From: Paracidovorax avenae ATCC 19860
GTDB lineage: Bacteria > Pseudomonadota > Gammaproteobacteria > Burkholderiales > Burkholderiaceae_C
Reading direction: 5' to 3'
Length of the DNA stretch: 64,000 nt
Assembly: GCF_000176855.2 (NCBI RefSeq)
Contig: NC_015138.1
Location: forward strand, 2,046,001-2,110,000
The notes under the pieces were generated by a model. That model was not told where the DNA came from and ran no database searches. It saw only the letters and a program-made list of their open reading frames with translations. Positions 59,702 through 64,000 of this stretch are shown piece by piece. Position 1 is the first letter of the stretch; each line of letters begins with the position of its first letter. The position numbers and the translations under genes were made by a program.

Positions 59702-60553
59702 TCAGGGCGAGGTCTCGTCGGCAAGCCTGATGGCGGCCGTGGGCGCCGGCTCGGCGCCGTGCGTGCGATCCGAGAGGTAGCGTGCCGGCGGTTTGCCCAC
59801 CGCCTTGCGGAACATGGTGACGAACCCGCTGGCGTTTTCGTACCCCAGTTCCCATGCCACCGTCTGCACGCTTTCGCCCCTGGTCAAGCGCTGCAGTGCA
59901 AGGATCACGTGCAACTGCCGGCGCCAGCGCCCGAAGCCCATTCCGAGTTCATGCAGAAGCAGGCGGCTCATGCTGCGCTCGCTCATGCCGATGCGCGTGG
60001 CCCAATCGGCTTTCGAGGTTTTGTCCGTGGGGTCGGACAGCAGCATTTCCGCGAGGCGGCGCAATCGGGGATCGCGCGGCATGGGCAGGTGCAGGTCCTC
60101 CACCGGCGCCTCCACCAGCTCGTCGAGCAATGCCGCAATCAGCCGGTCTTCCCGCCCTCCCAGCGCGTACAACCCAGGAAAGCCTGCCACCTTCAACAGC
60201 AATTCGCGCAGCAATGGCGAGACCGCAATCGTGCAACAGGATTTGGGAAGATCGGGTGCGGCGTCCGGTTCGACGAACAGGCAATGGATTTCCGTTTCAC
60301 CCGACCCCCGGGCCGAGTGGGGCAGGTCTCCGGGTATCCATATCGCGCACTGTGGCGGCACGATCCAGACGCCGTCTTCTATTTCGCAGTGGAGGATGCC
60401 GCGAACGGAGTAGATCAACTGGGCCTTGTGGTGCTGGTGCCTCGCATTCTCCCAGTCCCTCGCCACCGATGTCGCGCTCAGGGCCACAACGGGTCGAGGG
60501 ACGTTGTCGACATCCCTGGGCGCAGTCACATCGGTGATGGCAACGCTCGACAT
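59702..60553 (-). CDS. AraC-family regulator with cupin-type sensor domain
   Basis: This 283-residue regulator has an N-terminal sensor of cupin type (HQHHKAQLIYSVRGILHCEI, then WIVPPQCAIWIPGDLPHSA) and a C-terminal double helix-turn-helix: WATRIGMSERSMSRLLLHEL and VAWELGYENASGFVTMFRKA followed by VGKPPARY. It lies upstream of the receptor on the same strand with a 145-base gap, so regulation of siderophore uptake is a reasonable guess. It has no sigma/anti-sigma partner. The cupin half likely binds a small hydrophobic or metal ligand. Confidence 0.9.
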   Translation of the reverse strand: MSSVAITDVTAPRDVDNVPRPVVALSATSVARDWENARHQHHKAQLIYSVRGILHCEIEDGVWIVPPQCAIWIPGDLPHSARGSGETEIHCLFVEPDAAPDLPKSCCTIAVSPLLRELLLKVAGFPGLYALGGREDRLIAALLDELVEAPVEDLHLPMPRDPRLRRLAEMLLSDPTDKTSKADWATRIGMSERSMSRLLLHELGMGFGRWRRQLHVILALQRLTRGESVQTVAWELGYENASGFVTMFRKAVGKPPARYLSDRTHGAEPAPTAAIRLADETSP

Positions 60554-60738
60554 GGTGCGTATTGGGCCTCGTGTTGAAGATGAGGCATTGTCTTATGGCC
60601 GCCGGTCGCGCCGGCGCTCTTGTCCTGCCGGTCAGCGCTGCGCAGGAGTCGACCATCCGCTTCCCGGTGAAGCTCTTTCGGGCCGATCTGCCGGCAGGCC
60701 AGCGCTGACCGGGCCTGGCGGCCGCTTAACATGGCGCC

Positions 60739-61561
60739 ATGGCCTCGCTGCATCGGCATCCCGCACCCGCATTGCGCGGCTTGGTGGCATCCGTCTGGGC
60801 GCACGATCCCGCGCCGGTGGTGGGGCGGCCGCCCGCGCGAACACGTGCTGCCGACCGGTGCCACCCATCTTGCCGTGCGCATCGGCGGCGCACCGCTGAG
60901 GGTGTTCGACCACGCGGCCGACCTGCGCGGCCACTGCCTGGGCCATGCGGTGGTGGGCGGAGCTCGCACGGCATACCATGTGCGCGATATCGCACAGCCT
61001 GCGGTCTCGGTCGGCGCGATGCTGCGTCCCGGCGCTGCCGCCGTGCTGCTCGGTGTGCCCGAATCCGCGCTGGCCGGGCACCATACGCCGCTGGAACTGC
61101 TGCTGCCTGCCGGCGAGGTCGACGCGCTGCTGGCGCACCTGCATGCGTGCGCCGACGCGCCGGCGCGGCTGTCGGTGTTCGAGCGCTGGCTGGCCGACCG
61201 CGCAACTGGACGGCCGCTGCGGCTGCATCCGGCGCTGCAGACGGTGCTTCAGCGGTCCTGGCACCCGGACGCGTGCGTGGAGGACATGGTGCGCGCCAGC
61301 GGACTCAGCCACCGGCACTGCATTGCCGTGTTCCGGCAGGCGACCGGTCTCGCGCCGAACGCGTGGTTGCGCCTGCAGCGCTTCTCGCATGCGCTGGAAC
61401 TGGCCGGCGATCGGTCACTGGGCTGGGCCGACATCGCGGCTGCCAGCGGTTTCGCGGACCAGGCACATCTGGCCAATACCTTCCGCCACATGGCTGGCGT
61501 CACACCGTCCGCATGGCGCCAGGCGGCCGATCCCGCCGCGCCGCGGCATGTGCCACGCTGA
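60739..61561 (+). pseudogene. AraC-family regulator, frameshifted near the N-terminus
   Basis: The start MASLHRHPAPALRGLVASVW then AHDPAPVVGRP is the normal N-terminus of an AraC protein of the DUF6597 type. At about 60822-60840 one extra base shifts the reading, and the rest continues in the other frame with REHVLPTGATHLAVRIGGAP, a sensor part, and the helix-turn-helix ASGLSHRHCIAVFRQATGLA followed by FADQAHLANTFRHMAGV. An in-frame ATG at 60731 also opens the second frame, but its first 33 residues look non-native. If a slip or sequencing error is responsible the protein is about 273 residues. Confidence 0.7.
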
Positions 61562-61642
61562 GCGCGGCGCAGGTCAAATGCCTGCAAGACGGCGCGGGGG
61601 AGGGCATCCAGAATGGGTGCATACACCACATGAGGAATTGCC

Positions 61643-62092
61643 ATGGCGATCCACGAACTCTATGCCTACCTGTGCGTGCGCGATGCCGCCGCAGCGATGG
61701 ATTTCTATGCCCGCGCCTTCGGCGCGCGCGAGCTGTTCCGGCTCACCGAGCCGGATGGGCGCATCGGCCATGCCGAGGTGGATCTCGGCGGCCACACGCT
61801 GCTGCTGTCGGAGGAGTATCCGGACATGGGCGTGCGCAGCCCGGAGCACCTCGGCGCCACGCCGGTCACGCTCCACCTGCATGTGGACGATGCCGATGCG
61901 CTGGTGGCGCGCGCCGTCGCCGCAGGCGGCACGCTCGAGCGCGGCATGCAGGACCATTTCTACGGCGAGCGCTCCGGCACCGTCCGTGATCCGTTCGGCC
62001 ATCGCTGGCTGATCGGCCATGCGATCGAGTCGGTGACGCCCCAGGAGATGCAGCGTCGCTACACGGCGTTGTTCGATACGCCGAAGGCGTGA
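61643..62092 (+). CDS. VOC-family (PhnB/glyoxalase-like) protein
   Basis: This 149-residue protein of the vicinal oxygen chelate superfamily resembles PhnB. The two beta-alpha-beta-beta-beta units are visible: AYLCVRDAAAAMDFYARAFG with ARELFRL, and PVTLHLHVDDADALVARAVA with RSGTVRDPFGHRWLIGHAI. The DPFGHRW end motif is a family marker. It lies 81 bases after the frameshifted AraC gene on the same strand and may be its target. Enzyme activity is not predictable; many relatives bind small metabolites or antibiotics. Confidence 0.9.
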   Translation: MAIHELYAYLCVRDAAAAMDFYARAFGARELFRLTEPDGRIGHAEVDLGGHTLLLSEEYPDMGVRSPEHLGATPVTLHLHVDDADALVARAVAAGGTLERGMQDHFYGERSGTVRDPFGHRWLIGHAIESVTPQEMQRRYTALFDTPKA

Positions 62093-62111
62093 TGACGCCG
62101 GACCCGGTGGA

Positions 62112-63302
62112 CTAACGGTCCAGTTCCGCCAATCGCCTGGCCAGTTTTCTCTGCAGGGATGGAACGCGGCCCACCAAGCCGAGCAGCGAGCCGCGGACCA
62201 TGCGGCCCGGCGGCGAGGACACCGTGGCGATGCGCGTCATGGCGTCGGTCATGCGGACCACGCCGCGCGCGATCCGGTGGCGGTGCCGGGCCCAGGCGTC
62301 GAGCCCGTGAGAGTTGCCATCGCGCAAGGCCTGTCGCAACGGTTCCGCGAGGGACACTGCATCCTGGATGCCCGTGTTCATTCCCTGTCCGCCGGCAGGG
62401 CTGTGCACATGGGCGGCATCGCCGCAGAGCAGCACGCGCCCGCGGCGGACCTGTGCGGCCACGCGGTGCTGCAGCTGGAAGCTGGAACTCCAGGGCATGT
62501 CCTTCACGCGCCGGCCGGGCGAAGGGAAGCCGCGTGCAGCGAGCAGTGCTTCGACTGTATCCAGGTTGGGAGGGCTTGCCGGGCCGGCCACTGCCGCGAC
62601 CATGCGATAGCGATCCTCCGGTTCTCCCGCACATGTGGGAAGCGGAGCCACCACCATCAGGCCTTCGGGTGCAAAGAACAGGCTCACTTCGGTGCGCTGC
62701 AGGGGCCAGGCCATCCGCAGGTCGGCCAGCACGAAAGTCTCGGCATAGTTTCCGCCCACGAAATCGATGCCGGCCTGCTGCCGCACCACGCTGTCGGCGC
62801 CATCGCATCCCACGATCCATCGCGCCTGCACGTGCTGTACGCTGCCATCCGGCCGCGCCAGCTCGGCGCTGATGCGATCACTGGCTTCCGTGAACGACAG
62901 CAGCCGCGCGGGGCGCCACACGCTGCCGAGCCCGTCGCCGATCCGGCCCGCCAGGATCGCTTCCGTGATGTTCTGCGGGCACATCAGGGCATAGGGGTAG
63001 CGGGAGGGCAGGCCCTGGAAACCGATGTGGAGGAGCACCTTATCGGCTTCGCGCACGCGGAAGTCCGTGGCCTGCATGCCGGCAGCGAGCAGGTCAGGCA
63101 CGACGCCCAGTGGCTCGAGCACTTCCAGGGTGCGGGCGTGGATGACGGCCGCGCGCGATGTGTTAAGCCCTGCCGCATGTTGGTCGATCAGCAGTGAGGC
63201 GATGCCGAGACGGTCCAGTGCCAGCCGCAATGCCATGCCGGTCGGGCCGGCCCCCACGATGAGCACTTCCGTGACAACCGGTCCATCGGCTGCTGCGTCC
63301 AT
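62112..63302 (-). CDS. FAD-dependent aromatic monooxygenase (hydroxylase)
   Basis: This 396-residue class A flavin monooxygenase has EVLIVGAGPTGMALRLALDR (Rossmann loop), VGCDGADSVVRQQAGI (DG motif) and VLLCGDAAHVHSPAGGQGMN (GD motif). It is close in layout to phenol and polyketide hydroxylases. TetR at 63379 is divergent, with 76 bases between the starts and two shared operators, so the pair forms an inducible detoxification or catabolic unit. Convergent with the VOC gene across 19 bases. Substrate unknown. Confidence 0.92.
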   Translation of the reverse strand: MDAAADGPVVTEVLIVGAGPTGMALRLALDRLGIASLLIDQHAAGLNTSRAAVIHARTLEVLEPLGVVPDLLAAGMQATDFRVREADKVLLHIGFQGLPSRYPYALMCPQNITEAILAGRIGDGLGSVWRPARLLSFTEASDRISAELARPDGSVQHVQARWIVGCDGADSVVRQQAGIDFVGGNYAETFVLADLRMAWPLQRTEVSLFFAPEGLMVVAPLPTCAGEPEDRYRMVAAVAGPASPPNLDTVEALLAARGFPSPGRRVKDMPWSSSFQLQHRVAAQVRRGRVLLCGDAAHVHSPAGGQGMNTGIQDAVSLAEPLRQALRDGNSHGLDAWARHRHRIARGVVRMTDAMTRIATVSSPPGRMVRGSLLGLVGRVPSLQRKLARRLAELDR

Positions 63303-63315
63303 GGCGATCTCCAGA

Positions 63316-63373
63316 AGTAAACAGGTGTTTTCATTCTGCTCCCGATGGTCCGGAGAGTAAACTGGTGTTTACT
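63316..63373. promoter_or_regulatory. two TetR-type operators
   Basis: AGTAAAC-TGGT-GTTTACT at 63356-63373 has perfect 7-base arms. AGTAAAC-AGGT-GTTTTCA at 63316-63333 is a degenerate copy. They are 40 bases apart in the gap between the monooxygenase and the TetR gene, so one repressor could control both promoters. Confidence 0.75.
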
Positions 63374-63378
63374 AATCC

Positions 63379-63954
63379 ATGTTCCCGGAAGGCACTCCGT
63401 TGACACGCTCGCAAGCCACGAAAGACCGCATCCTCGACGCTGCACGGACGCTGTTCGCGTCGCAAGGGTATGACGGCACCACGGTGCGCGAGGTCGCGGC
63501 GCTCGCGCAGACCAACCCCGCGCTGGTCATCCGGTACTACGGCAGCAAGGAGGCGCTCTTCCTGGCGGCGGCCGAGTTCGATCTGCAGTTGCCGGACCTT
63601 GCAGGCGTTTCCAGGGACAGTCTGGGCGAACGGCTCGCTGCGCATTTCTTCACGATCTGGGAGGACAGCCCTTCGGGACGCCAGTTGGTCGCATTGCTGA
63701 GGGCGGCCGCGACGCATGCGGATGCGAGGGCCCGGATGCAGGACATTTTCGAGCGGCAGTTGCGGGCGGCCGTGCGCAAGCTGGCGGCGCCCGCTGCCGA
63801 TGCCGATGTGCGTGCTGCGCTCATCGCGTCCCAGATGCTCGGATTCGCGCTCGTGCGATACGTGCTGGAGTTTTCTGCCAGGGGGATGAGCCGGCAGATG
63901 GCCGTGCGAGCGCTGGGCGCGACGCTCCAGCGGTACCTGGTTGAACCTATTTGA
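63379..63954 (+). CDS. TetR-family repressor
   Basis: This 191-residue regulator has the N-terminal helix-turn-helix RILDAARTLFASQGYDGTTV followed by REVAALAQTNPALVIRYYGS and KEALFLAAAEF, and a C-terminal ligand domain. The operator AGTAAACTGGTGTTTACT lies directly before the start, and a weaker copy further upstream faces the divergent monooxygenase gene. Autorepression together with control of the monooxygenase is the straightforward reading. The inducer is presumably the monooxygenase substrate or a related compound. Confidence 0.92.
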   Translation: MFPEGTPLTRSQATKDRILDAARTLFASQGYDGTTVREVAALAQTNPALVIRYYGSKEALFLAAAEFDLQLPDLAGVSRDSLGERLAAHFFTIWEDSPSGRQLVALLRAAATHADARARMQDIFERQLRAAVRKLAAPAADADVRAALIASQMLGFALVRYVLEFSARGMSRQMAVRALGATLQRYLVEPI

Positions 63955-64000
63955 TGGGCGTATGGGCGGCGGCCATCAGTGACCTGACGGAGCATCAAAG

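Overview
The window is a piece of a GC-rich betaproteobacterial chromosome, most likely Comamonadaceae and Acidovorax-like. The grounds are the rimP-nusA-infB-rbfA-truB-typA order, Bug/TctC and multihaem cytochrome genes, smpB divergent from ratA-rnfH, guaB and guaA close together, and a dispersed CCCCCTGAG...GCGCCTTCCCCC...GGGGGACG repeat that I associate with this family. The species cannot be fixed from sequence reading alone. No tRNA, rRNA or CRISPR array was recognised.

Layout. 1-8.5 kb: a LysR regulator cut by the left edge faces an AtuA-type pair and a Bug/TctC solute-binding protein; then a large lipoprotein hydrolase, two membrane or periplasmic c-type cytochromes and a small thioredoxin. 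8.5-17.1 kb: the core translation and transcription operon, with its own promoter and a promoter-proximal hairpin with a T-run, ending at a terminator. 17.2-25.4 kb: TerC/CBS/CorC membrane protein, 3-hydroxyisobutyryl-CoA hydrolase-like enzyme, ECF sigma/anti-sigma pair, a lipoprotein, smpB, ratA-rnfH, and a lower-GC secreted protein with two copies of one domain. 25.8-30.5 kb: DUF4124 protein, guaB, a VapBC-type toxin-antitoxin pair and guaA.

30.5 to about 43 kb is a mobile island entered at the 3' end of guaA. It holds a tyrosine integrase with repeated arm-type sites in front of it, a HicA-like/HTH protein pair, a protein with a HEPN-type RHxxxH motif divergent from an OLD-like ATPase/TOPRIM nuclease and UvrD-like helicase pair (Gabija-like or class 2 OLD architecture), a decayed IS5-family element with matching ends, an AlpA-type regulator, a frameshifted gene and an ICE-type small gene followed by a strong terminator. 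Base composition drops in the defence genes. No conjugation or replication module is in view.

43.2-64 kb is metabolic and transport accessory DNA: FAD monooxygenase/LysR pair, MarR-FUSC-DUF1656-HlyD-OMF efflux operon of the aromatic-acid exporter type, LysR with a divergent three-gene operon ending in a metallo-beta-lactamase-fold hydrolase, two short-chain dehydrogenases, a collapsed LysR/SDR pair, a TonB siderophore receptor with two small partner genes, a Fur-like box and an AraC regulator, a frameshifted AraC gene, a VOC protein, and an FAD monooxygenase divergent from a TetR regulator with two matching operators.

The most interesting locus is 32.0-38.9 kb: an integrase-proximal toxin-antitoxin-like pair, then the HEPN-motif protein and OLD/UvrD pair, a plausible multi-component defence module.
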